This document shows, piece after piece, positions 1 through 11,100 of a DNA stretch of 64,000 nucleotides. The DNA is from Megalobrama amblycephala (lineage: Eukaryota > Chordata > Actinopteri > Cypriniformes > Xenocyprididae), in NCBI RefSeq assembly GCF_018812025.1, contig NC_063050.1, positions 10,137,015 through 10,201,014 of the forward strand, in the 5' to 3' direction. Position 1 is the stretch's first letter. Every line of letters starts with the position of its first letter. Below the pieces are notes generated by a model that did not search any database, was not told the origin of the DNA, and worked only from the letters and a program-made list of their open reading frames with translations. The position numbers and the translations under genes are program-made.

Positions 1-416
1 ATGAGTGGTCACTCGGCTCAGGGTCTTTGGGAGGACCATCTACTTTCCTGGCACATAAATCATCTGGAAATGATGGCGGTATTTCGAGTACTCAAATACT
101 TCCTCCCAGACCCGAGGGGCCACTATGTGTTGGTTCGCACAGACAACATGTCAGTGGTCTCTCATACCAACCTGGTCTGAGGTCTCGCCAGTTGTGCAGA
201 TTAGCCCATCAGTGAGCACTTATCCCGGGCCATCAAAATGTGGGGGCAGACATCCTGTTGAGGCAGGGGCTGAGGCCCGGGGAATGGAGTCTCCACCCTG
301 AGGTGGTGGAGCTCATTTGAGAACTTTGGTCATGCAGAAGTTGACCTATTTGCTTCGAAAGAACATCTCTTTGCCCACTGTGGTGCTCTCTGACTAATCC
401 ACCCCTCTGGGGTTGG

Positions 417-1578
417 ATGCCATGGTGCAGACGTGGCCGAGATTACGTCTGTACACACTTTTTCCCCGATCGCTCTGTTCCCAGGAGTTCTGGAGAGGGT
501 TTGCCTAGAGAGGGTCTATCTCATACTGATAGCCCCATTCTGGCCAATCTGAGTTTGATTTGCAGACCTAGTGTCTCTTCTAGATGGCTCCCCCATGGAG
601 ATCCCCATCAGACAGGACTTTCTGTCTCAAGCGGGCGGCATGATAATTTACCCCCGCCTGGAGTTGTGGAAACTCTGAGCTTGGCCTCTGAGGGGGCTAG
701 GCTCATAGAATCCGGTCTCCCAACTGAGGTTGTCGAGACCATACTCCACTCCAGAGCTCCTTCCACGAGAAAGCTATACAGACAAATAAATGGAAGTTGG
801 TTTCTACTTGCTGTAGACAATGTCAGCTGGACCTGTTCCACTCTTCTATCAGTCTTGTGCTGCAATTTCTCCAAGTATAAAACTTGGATGGTTTATCTCC
901 TTCTACCTTGAAGGTTTATATAGTGGCTATTTCCACTTATCATGCTCTGTTGGGGGACTCTTCTGTGGAAGAGACCCCCTATTTATACGCTTTCTCTGTG
1001 GTACCCAGAGGCTGAGGCCTTCTGTGCGTACAAAACTCCGGTCTGGGACTGGGCTATTGTGTTGGAAGGGTTAGCTGAGGCTCCCTTTGAACCATTAGAG
1101 GTGGTGTCTGGAAGATTCCTCTCAAAACTGTCCACCTGTTGGCAATTTCATCTCTCAAAAGAATTGGAGATCTTCAAGCACTTTCGGTTGCTCCCTCATG
1201 TTTGGAATTTGCGCCTGGTATGTTCAGGGCTTTCCTTCATCCTAGACCTGGTTATAAATCCAAGGTCCCCACCAACGTCCCAGGACCGATTGTAGTGCAG
1301 GCCTTTTGTCCTCCTCCTTTGATTAATCCGGATCAGGAAGAATGAGCAAGTGGGTGGTCGAGGCCATCTCTCTTGCCTATGAGTCATATGGGCAGCCTTC
1401 ACCTTTGGCTGTCCGGGCACACTCTACTAGGGGTATGGCTGCCTCAAAGGCTTTGATCTCGGGGGTTCCCATTAACGAGATATGTGATGCGGCTGGGTGG
1501 TCATCTCAGCATACCTTCATTAGGTTGTATAACCTTGATTTGGGCTCCACTCCAGGGTCCTCGGTGCACTCGTCGTAA
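417..1578 (+). pseudogene. Broken DIRS tyrosine recombinase
   Basis: Fragments in different frames (417-911, 942-1295, 1342-1578) together resemble the tyrosine recombinase that integrates DIRS elements through a circular intermediate. The last fragment carries the signature HSTRG, then a conserved W-S-S-x-H-T-F block and RLYNLD, which matches the H-x-x-R and nucleophilic tyrosine region of the family. The N-terminal fragment ends with a segment (SRAPSTRKLY) like the start of the SAM-like recombinase domain. At least two frame changes break the reading frame, so it should be inactive. Family knowledge supports the assignment. The exact frameshift positions were not resolved. Confidence 0.7.
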
Positions 1579-1614
1579 GATAACAGACAGGCACTTGGTC
1601 TTATGGCCTAGTTG

Positions 1615-1972
1615 GGATAGCGTTCCCAAAGTGACTATGCAGCGTCGATGTTCCCATGAAAGGGAATGTCTCGGGTTACGTCTGTAACCCTGGTTCCCTG
1701 AATAAGGGAACGAGACGCTGCGTAGCTTAGCCATACTCCCTGCACGCCTGTGAGCGTCTGCTTCATCCATATCAGAAGCTGGCGTTCTTTGTTCTCAGGA
1801 GTGCTTTATAGTTTCCTGGTCTGTGACGTCACCCGCACTGACGTCCCGTCACACTTTTGGTTCGATTTCACGAGTGCTTCAAGACAAAACACGCAGAGGC
1901 CTTCCCAAAGCGACTACGCAGCGTCTCGTTTCCTTATTCAGGGAACCAGGGTTACAAACGTAACCCGAGACG
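1615..1972. repeat. DIRS internal complementary region and 3' inverted terminal repeat
   Basis: Two arms, at about 1621-1730 and 1901-1972, are inverted copies of each other, including the TCTCGGGTTACG / CGTAACCCGAGA ends. In DIRS elements the internal region joins the complements of both termini and templates replication. This arrangement is visible here for the right terminus. Confidence 0.7.
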
Positions 1973-2139
1973 TTTCATGCACAGCTGTAGTCAAGATACA
2001 ATGGGTTTATGTGTAGTTGAGCTAGTGTCTTCATCTGTGTCTAAGAATAGATACGTATGGTATTATGTGTGATTATTTTAAAAAGTAAAAATAAGCCACT
2101 GTTCATTTGTTGTAGGTGTTGATAGTGACGTCAGTCAGA
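1973..2139 (+). promoter_or_regulatory. Truncated 5' flank / 5' UTR of gene A
   Basis: The sequence matches the region just upstream of gene B (about 25610-25757), including the phrase TTCATTTGTTGTAGG about 25 bp before the start codon. The same phrase lies upstream of gene C (43147-43161). Homology stops at the DIRS boundary, so gene A has lost the more distal flank that genes B and C still share. No TATA box or initiator could be assigned with certainty. TTGTTGTAG resembles a splice acceptor, so an upstream non-coding exon is possible in all three genes. Confidence 0.45.
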
Positions 2140-5100
2140 ATGGCTCCTCCTCTTCCTCTGATCTTTCTGATCATGATACACGGTGAGTCGATGCAATACT
2201 TTATAATATAAAATTGGATACTGCATTTTATATGTACATGCTGCTGCTATTTTTTAAATTTTTATTTATAAAGGGACCATGTACAATTTTTAACATAAAT
2301 GTTTCCATTCCATGCATTGTACCGAATTTAGCTAAAAGTTAATTTTCACCACAGTCCCCTGGCAGGTCGACATAAACAATAAAGTAGCACACACAATGCA
2401 TATATAAAATAAAACATACACATACTATCAGGACAAAAAAAAACAATTAAACAGCAACCATGTCAATGTTAACAAAGTTGATTCAATTTAAAAAAAAAAA
2501 GATTTTAACTTCGTTTTAAAAAGACCAATAGATTTACACCCTTTTATATCCTCTGGCAAAGCATTCCAGTGAGTCGTAGCTTTTACAGCAAAAGCAATAG
2601 TCCAAAAGCAGAATGGTGAAAAGGAACAACACAATTACTTATAGATGATCTGGTAGATCGCACAGAATTATTATGACAAAAACTAACAAAATCACAGAGT
2701 ACAGAAGGAGCCAGGCCATTTAAAATTTTATAAACCATACACAAATTCGAAAAAAAGCACATAATTGTCAAAACTCAATTTATGTTTCTCCTAGATCCTA
2801 CAGTGGCGAAAATGTTTTTTTTTTTTATTTATTTTTTTTATCTAGCATTTATAAAGTCTGTTTATATAGGGATTTTAAAGGCTTAACCACAGTTTCACCA
2901 GCTTGACCCCAACATATAAGACAGCACGAAATATGAGAAAGAATTGTAGCATGCATAAAGGTCTTGGCTACATAGAGAGACATTGTCTAATTTGTCTAAA
3001 ATTCGCTAAGTTATATTTAATATTCCTAACCATTTCTTTTTTACATGTTTTTAAAACTAAGATTTGAGTCCAATATTACACCAAGATAATTGAACTCAAT
3101 CACTATTTCTATCTTTTCACCATTTATTTGTTTTTGAGATAAACATACCTTTTGTTTTACCAATATTCAAACTAAGACACGATTGCTCCAGCCACTGTGT
3201 AATCGTTTCCATAGCAACATGTACCTTTTCAGCTGCTAGATCTGCGGTTTTCACATGCGTAAAAATTACAGGATCATCAGCATACATTTGCACTTATATC
3301 CCATCACACTGATGCGGGAGATCATTAACATAAAGACTGAATAATAAGGGACCCAACACTGACCCATACGGAAATGTAATATATGTCCCTATATCGACAC
3401 TGTCATATATGCAAAATATGTGACAATATATTGCTATATACATATCTCTAGATATATGTTGATATATGTTTATAACATATATAAAATGTCCATATTAAAT
3501 AAATATATTGACATATATTAATATCATGTATATGATTTTTGTTTATATAATATTCTATGTTATGACCATATATGTCAGATATGTTTAATTCATATATGCC
3601 AGTTTATTTAAACAACATACATACAAAATTTTTACATGCTTCTTTTCATTATTAATTCCTTATGTTTTTATTATTTGAACAGACTGAACTTTTAACAAGT
3701 CTACACAATCCACATTTAATTTCAATTTCTATCCCATTTTAGAATTAGCACAATTTAAAAAAAAAAACTTGATTTATTTTACATATTTAAATGTAAGGAA
3801 AATAAAGATCTAACCCAACTTCAAATAATTTTAATTAAATTACTTATTTAATAATTTTGTATGGTTTAAATTAATTTTTCTGTTGTTGTTATTTGACATT
3901 ACTGTGACCTAAACCAAGAGTTACATAATGAAATAGTATGCTTAATGCTTACTGATTATTGAATAAAGCGTTTAGATTTGACCCAAAAAACAAACAAACA
4001 AACAAACAAAAATGATAGAAACACTTTCAGTCTGCATTTCAGGCCTTGCATTTAGGATGCTACACAGTTAAGTCATTGCGCACGCCCAAATTCAAATGTA
4101 ATCAAAAGATCTCCAAATTAGTTCAGGATAGAGACCAATGGATTTTCGCACTTGTCGAGTGGAAACAAGAAACGGAATGAAAGTTGAGCATTGTTCCAAC
4201 ATCACACATACAAAACATAGATAATGATGATTTCTTGGACGGACTGGATGACAGATCTGTATATTTAACCGAGTGGAGAGGTGGACTGAAGAAAAAACCT
4301 CAAGGCGGATGGCATTTGTACGAGGCAATGGTGCATAAAGTTGCAGGTAATTTCTGATTTTTTTATTATAATTCACACATTGATATTGCACAGAGAATAC
4401 ATTTTAAATGATCGCTAAACTGCATGAGCCATTGATATACCAAGCTACTGGTCAGGGTAACGTTTGCGCAGCTAGTAGGCTACAGATCGGTTCATTGAGC
4501 AGAAATTAACCGTATTTAAATATTACGTTTTTTTAATTGCTCTCTTACTGCATAATTGTGTGTGTTGTATGTTCATATTTAACAGCTAACGTTAACTACG
4601 AGTAGATTATTACACTGAAGTGCATAATTCTATGATCTTTAAATGTTTATGTGAGAATAATATCAAAAGTAATATTTTAGCTGTCAGACACATGTAGTGG
4701 AGAAATAAAAGTGCATGACTGTTAACTGCACTATGGCCCGGTTTCATAGACAGGCCTAAGCCAGGATTAGGCCTTAGTTCAATTAGAATATTTAAGTAGC
4801 TTTTATAAACGTACACTAGAAAAAAAAAAAAAAAACATTACTTGTGTGCATCTTGACTACAACAACTAACTCATTTGTTTTACTTTGAAAAGAGCTCCAT
4901 TATCGCAACACCACAGTAGAAAACAAAACCATATCCGTACCAGCCGGCCTGAAATGCAATGGTTAAACAAACAGCTTGGCCCGATGGAAAAGCAGCTTCA
5001 CCAGTCTTGGGAAACTCGAAGGCTCATACGTTTTCTAACTGAAACCGAGTGCCGTCCAAAATACAATGCAAAACAATGTTGTGAGTGAGTAATCTGTTAA

Positions 5101-8100
5101 ATGTGCTCGCGCCTGATTTCTGTTGATATGCGCTCTTCATTGCTGTTCATACTGGTTAAATGGTACAGGAAACTAATAAAAGAAATTATGATGACATGTA
5201 GTAGTGGTTTCCCATTTCTTAGGGGAATATTTTCACACCTGCACCTTGCCACTCTGTTTCAAGGGGCAAGGGGAAGGGTGAAGGGGTATAAAATATAACT
5301 GGGATTACACCTGGTTCTGAAAAATGCCTAAATTTCAGTAACATTTAGTTTATCTACGTAACGATGTATGCCTGTGTTCATTTAATGTGTTTTAGGGGAT
5401 TATAATTTGAATGTCCTTAGATAAATGTTGTAAAACTAAAAGACATTTCTTTATCTTTTTTTTACAGATGCAGTGATCCAGAGATCTCCAGGAACCACCA
5501 GGGGCCAACTAAGGGTCGCTATTAATCAAAAGGTCACTGAGCTGCGGACATCCAAAAAGACTCTAAAACTTAAAAAATGAACAGTATGCATCATATACCT
5601 GGGGCCTGTACCATGAAGATAGTTGAACAAACTCAGTGTTATAGGATTAGTTTTGAGGATTAAAACTTTAGTTTATATAGTTGATAATAGCAATAGAGAC
5701 TCAAACATGTAAGGTCACATCATATTTAAAGTTTATTTACAGCTTATTTATATTACATATGACCTGTATACATTAATATTCATTGAAACTAAATGCTTAA
5801 TAATAACTGCTAAACTAAAATTGCTTGTTTAATGAATTAATAATAATATAATATAATATAAATCATATAATAATTCTAAGTAATTATTATTAAAGCCAGA
5901 CAATTGTATTACCGGTTGAGAGGTTAGCCATGGGGTGCAAGTTATTATGGTGATGAACACCGCTAAAAGCCAAGTCACTTTCATGGTACCTAAAACCCAG
6001 AATTGGGGCAAACTAATCTGAAATTTACCTGGCTAGCCAGCTAATCCAGCTTCATGGTACAGGCTCCTGTTGGTGGATTTTCCTGTTCTGGGCTTGTTTT
6101 GTTGTGCGTTCATTAGTTTTCTAATTTTGCACAACTTATTTTTTTAAATAATTTAATGTTTTAATAAAGATTTAATGTTTTAACTATTTTAGTGTATTCT
6201 ATTTTTCCTAACTGCACTGTTTAACATTTAAGGCCATGTGCATTGTGAGTAATATGCTATTCATATATGTGTAATTTGTATATTGAACATTTATACAAAG
6301 AAATATATGTCATGTATATTGGTATTTATATATGTGACATATATGTATATAAGACTGTTTTATACATACATTAACATATATATTTATATGGGCTAGTTTT
6401 ATATGTCAATATATGAAATTGATCCATTTTCGAATAGGTTTCATATGTTTTCACTGTATATGTGGATATATTTTATATATATGTAAATTTGTACATATGT
6501 TACATTTCCGTATGGGGATCCTTGGGGTACTCCAATTGTATAATGCAAGTTACAGGACTTAACCCCTTAATTTTTTACACATTGTTCTCTATTTGATAAA
6601 TATGAGGATATCCATGCTAGAGTGTCAGATGAAAACGTCTCAGGTTACTTATGTAACCATGGTTCCCTGAGAACAGGGAACGAGACTCTGCGTTTACAGC
6701 TATGGGGAACGCCAAACGTGAACCGATGTTTGAAAGCCAAAGAATCAAACCACTCCAATCCTATTGGCCGGCGACAGCCTATGACGTCATCATAGCGTGA
6801 CCCGGAAGTATAAAAGGAGGTCCTAGAGAATCAGTCAGTACCTTATCGTCTTGAGGGACAGTTCAGCAGGCAGCCCGAGGCATGGAATGGTAACGCAGAG
6901 TCTCGTTCCCTGTTCTCAGGGAACCATGGTAATATACTTAACCTGAGACGTTCCCTTTCTAATAGTTTTCCACTATGGGGAACGATATACCCACACCGCC
7001 ATGCTCGAGGAGAGTGCATGCCAAAAGATGGCTAGACAAACACTAGCAGTTTCGAGAGAAACACCAGATAGCAACTCACCCTCGGGTCACGCAAAGGCTG
7101 TCAAAGTGGCAGCATTCCCTACGGCCACCAGCCCGAGCTGAGCCTCAAAGAGGCCTTCTGTAGAAAGCCTACCAAGGCTGTTTAGAGCTTCTGGGACCAA
7201 ACATTCCTAGGAAAGGATGTCCCTTAAAGGGAATGTGGCCAGGGAACCAAAGGGAACCCCAGCTAGTCACTAAAAGGCCACCAGGGAGGCCGACTTAATC
7301 TGACACAGGACAAACTCAGTCTTGGCCAACCCTGTCTGTAAACAGAATCTCCACAAAAGTATTCTTCATAGAAGACAGCAAGTAAGAGTGACTGCCAAAA
7401 GGGCAGTAAGCAACTCAAACCCACACGTAGAGACGGGCATCCTGGAGAGCAGAACTCAGCTGAATGCTATAATCCCTCATATTGAGGGGAGTACACTCTG
7501 CTCAATCCTAACAGAGATGGGCGTGGCCAATGGCGGTAATGGGTCATACAAGACCAAAACAAAACCACCAACATGTAATCCAAAAGGAGGTCTGATGGGG
7601 CCTACAACTTCAGCAACACGTAGCGCCAGCTAGTGGTCTAAAAAGGGAACCAAGCTCAAAGGGGACCAGCTCTAAACCCAACAAACAGTTATAGGTAACT
7701 AGCTTAACACAACCTGAGCTAAGTCTACACATTCCAACAGGCAATGTACCATAAATTACATAATCCCAGGGTACAATAAAATGCTAACATGGTCTAAGGG
7801 GAGGCCTACAAGGCCTACAACCTCAAACGGACACAAGCATAAACCTGTGTCAGTGCTAACGTACGCGAGCAAAACTCATGACCATACACCAACAGCACCC
7901 GTAAACACAAGCTGCAACTAGAAGGAGGCTAAACACCAAAGAGCCAACAACTTCTACAGCTATTTGTAATATACCTGATGTGGCAATGACCACATAATGG
8001 GAGCTAACAGAGATCAAACTGAAAGTACTCAACCTGAGTGTGCAATCCAACAGGTGATGCACTCAATGAAACACATAAACCCTAGCCGGGGAGTACAAAA

Positions 8101-11100
8101 AAACACCACATCCTTAATTAGAGGCTAAAAATAGCCTACTATTATGAGAACAGGTGCTAACCTGTGGCAGCACTAGAGTAAAGCTCACATACATGTAGGG
8201 CAAAAGCTTAGAACCCAAAGCAAACGAATGCTTTGTAAATACATGCCATCCATTAAAAAGGATAAATGTTCTCACCAAACAGAACTATAGATCTGTACTG
8301 AGCCCTAGAGGACGGAAGCTAAAAAGCTAGCAGCCTAGCTCAAATTTGAATGTAAATTCAAGGGGCTTAGGTGGAAACAAAATCATAGCATGATTCAGGT
8401 TCTAGAAAGTGGGGCCTAGCATGCACTGCATAAATGCAAAGATAAGGGCCTACCACCTGAGAAACAGCACAAGGGAGGCTAATAACAGCCAGCAACCTTA
8501 GCTGTTAACCTCAGCCATTGTACCTACATGAATAAAAAAGGGGGGAATGGGTATACGGCCTAACAACTCCCTCGGGAGGAGGCCAGAACTAGGAACTATA
8601 CAACCTAACAAGGGATACCAATTACAAAGGGTGATTTATGACAATAAACACCTAACCTAGCTCTAGCCTAGGCCGCTAAGCTATGGCCTACTGGGCCATA
8701 GGCCTAGCAAAGCCTGGGCTTCACTCTAAATCCTCTCAGATAAGAGGAGATAAGCGAAGCTCAACAAGCCAATAATGCCAGGCGGCCGATCAAGGCTGAA
8801 GTGACGAGTGCTAACTCAAACTATACTTGAAAAACACTAGCTGAAAAGCTACTCTAAATACAGCAGGCTTAACAGCGCCTCAGCTCGAGACAGGCCTGGG
8901 CCTCCCGGCTGTTTGGGCCCAGATTCGGATCTGAGCAAGATGCAGGTTCTAAATGCTGCTGTGCCTTCGCCTCCGTGAACTTTTCAACCACCGCCTTGAT
9001 GGAGGTACCAAAACGTTAGAGGGTGAAACAGGGGCATCAAGGAGAAAGCTTTTCTCTTTCTCCCTGATGTCCGCACAGTTCAGCCACAGATGCCTCTCCG
9101 TGGCCACCATTGCCGCCATAGATCTACCGATCGAGGTGGCAGTCTGTTTGGTGGCCCGGAGAGCTAGATCTGTGGTGTGGCGCAGCTCATCCACCGCTTC
9201 AGGGGACAAACCTTGCCCCTGATCCAGATCCTTGAGCAAGTCAGCCTGGTATGCTTGCAGCACTCCCATCGTGACCTGCTGCCATGTATACCCTGCCATT
9301 TAAGCGTGAAGTCACTTTTAACGGCTTAGATGTCAGGACCAGACCCTTCAGTGTCTGTGCGCTCCCTGTGGTGAGATAGTTTGCAAACGTCTCATCAATA
9401 GGGGGCATCGACACGTACCCATGCTGGCTCAACCCCTCAACATCAGCAAAATTTGCTCGCTGATGTTGATGGATACTTGCCGAGTATGGGTTCTTCCATG
9501 TCCTCTCTATCTCAACATGTAGATCAGGGAGGAATGGAAGGCTCACCGGAGTTATTGGGTTATAATCGGAAAGAAACCGACCACACACATTCTCTTTCCT
9601 GACACGCTCCCAAGGCAGCTGCAGCCTGCCAGAAGTGCTCTCCATAACCTCCAATAACTCTGCATACACTAGGCAGGGAGGCCTGGAGGGAGCAGCAGGC
9701 TTGCCTGCTTCTTCCTCCACCGCCATCTCCTGCTCTCTGGGGCTAGCTGCCAGAAGAGCACTCGCTCCTGGATCTGATGACGTCAGAGACAAGACATCAT
9801 CGTCATCCAGAAGTTTGTCCTCGTCAGCCGCCGCAGCCTGAGACAGGTTTACACCCCTCTCAAATTCCGCAGCGAGCTCCACCTACGAGCCCCATGATTT
9901 CAGCTGCTGCTCTGCCTCAGCATGAGCGGGGCCAGAACCACCGGGCGCAGATGCTGACATGTCTTGCCTCAAGAAGAGTGCCAGATGAGAACGGAGCGTC
10001 TTCATGGGAAGACGCTCACAGTTAACGCAGATAGCTCCCTCAAGCACTGTCCATGCATGCTCCTCGCCCAAACAGAAAACGCACAGGTTGTGTGTATCAT
10101 CCGGTGTCAGAAACCTCAGACATGGATCAGCACACTTCCTGAAACATTTGTCACACATGTTTAAACAGAAATAATTTCTTACCAGATTTGAAACCAATGG
10201 CAAAGACAGAACGTCCCGAAAGACGAAAAGATACTGACTGATTCTCTAGGCACTCCTTTTATACTTCAGGGTCTATGATGACGTCGCAGGCTGTCGCCGG
10301 CCAATGGGATTGGAGTGGTTTGATTCTTTGGCTTTCAGACATTGGTTCACGTGTGACGTTACGCATAGCAGTAAACGCAGAGTAGAGTTCCCTTTCGAAA
10401 GGGAACTGAAAGTTAGACAATTTAGAAAGGAAAACTTCATGGTTACCTGTATCAAAGGCTTTACGCACATCTAAAAATGTTGCACCAACTAATCCTCCTT
10501 TGTCAACTTTAGATTTTATTTGCTCTATTGAATGTAAAGTAGCTGTTTCAGCAGAATAATTTACTCTGAATCCAAACTGCATACAGTGTAAACCAGACTT
10601 AGCTGTTTTAAGATAAGATGTCAGTTGTTCAAAACAATCTTCTCTGCAACCTTTGAGAGTACTGGCAATATGCTTATGGGTCTATAATTGCTAACTTCAT
10701 AATGATCTCCAGATTTAAAAATAGGAGTGACAACAGCTTGTTTCCATGCAGTAGGAAAAAAACTATATTCAACTGACAAATTAATTAAATGAGTAATAAC
10801 AGGAGTTAAAATATCTTTATGAGTTTTTACAACATGGTGTCAAATTGATAAACATCTCTACATTTAGAATTTTTAATGAGCTAATAATTTTGTTAACTTG
10901 CATTTCATTAGTCTTGGTATTATTAAACCTTTTACTCCCAACATCAATCGGAAACATATTGATTTCCCCCTTTACAATTTTTTTTTCCCTAATTCACTAA
11001 CAGAGTTAATATAAAAACTATTAAAGGTAGTAGCAATTGCATAATCATCTTCATTTGACTTTCCCTGAACTTTAAGCTTAAAATCTTCTATAAAAGTTGG

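Larger units (their letters stand above)
1..1972 (+). mobile_element. DIRS-type tyrosine-recombinase retrotransposon, 3' part
   Basis: The stretch encodes broken RNase H-like and tyrosine-recombinase segments on the + strand and ends with the inverted-repeat structure of DIRS elements. A block at about 1615-1730 (internal complementary region) is reverse-complementary to the terminus at about 1905-1972. Both contain a TTCCCTGAATAAGGGAA-like palindromic core. No LTR is seen. The 5' part lies outside the window. The terminus falls directly against the 5' flank of gene A, whose homology to the flanks of genes B and C begins at about 1975. Confidence 0.8.
3363..6516. mobile_element. 3.15-kb TIR transposon of unassigned superfamily
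   Basis: The ends are inverted repeats: CCCATACGGAAATGTAA at the left and its complement at the right, 22 of 23 bases matching. The subterminal DNA is rich in ATATATG/CATATAT motifs at both ends. Removing the element and one copy of GA rejoins an uninterrupted LINE reading frame (CACTGATCCTTGG across the junction), which defines the insertion precisely and suggests a 2-bp duplication, GA. It contains the candidate spliced gene at 4181-5580, a MITE at 5601-6066 and a one-sided MITE fragment near 4733-4805. Confidence 0.7.
6644..10420 (-). mobile_element. Non-autonomous DIRS element (gag only)
   Basis: Left terminus about 6644-6890 and right terminus about 10245-10420 are inverted copies (for example CCAAAGAATCAAACCACTCC at the left and its complement at the right). 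An internal complementary region at about 6890-6963 contains the complement of the left terminus followed by TTCCCTTTCT-like sequence matching the right end, the diagnostic DIRS arrangement. The coding strand is -. Only a damaged gag is found (8949-10203). The 6965-8940 interval, where RT, RNase H and recombinase would lie, has no recognisable domain. It interrupts the LINE without an obvious target duplication, as expected for DIRS. Confidence 0.8.

Noticed and set aside
7322..7633. 103-codon ORF inside the DIRS interior
   Set aside because: No domain and no similarity to DIRS proteins. Opposite strand to gag. Most likely chance.
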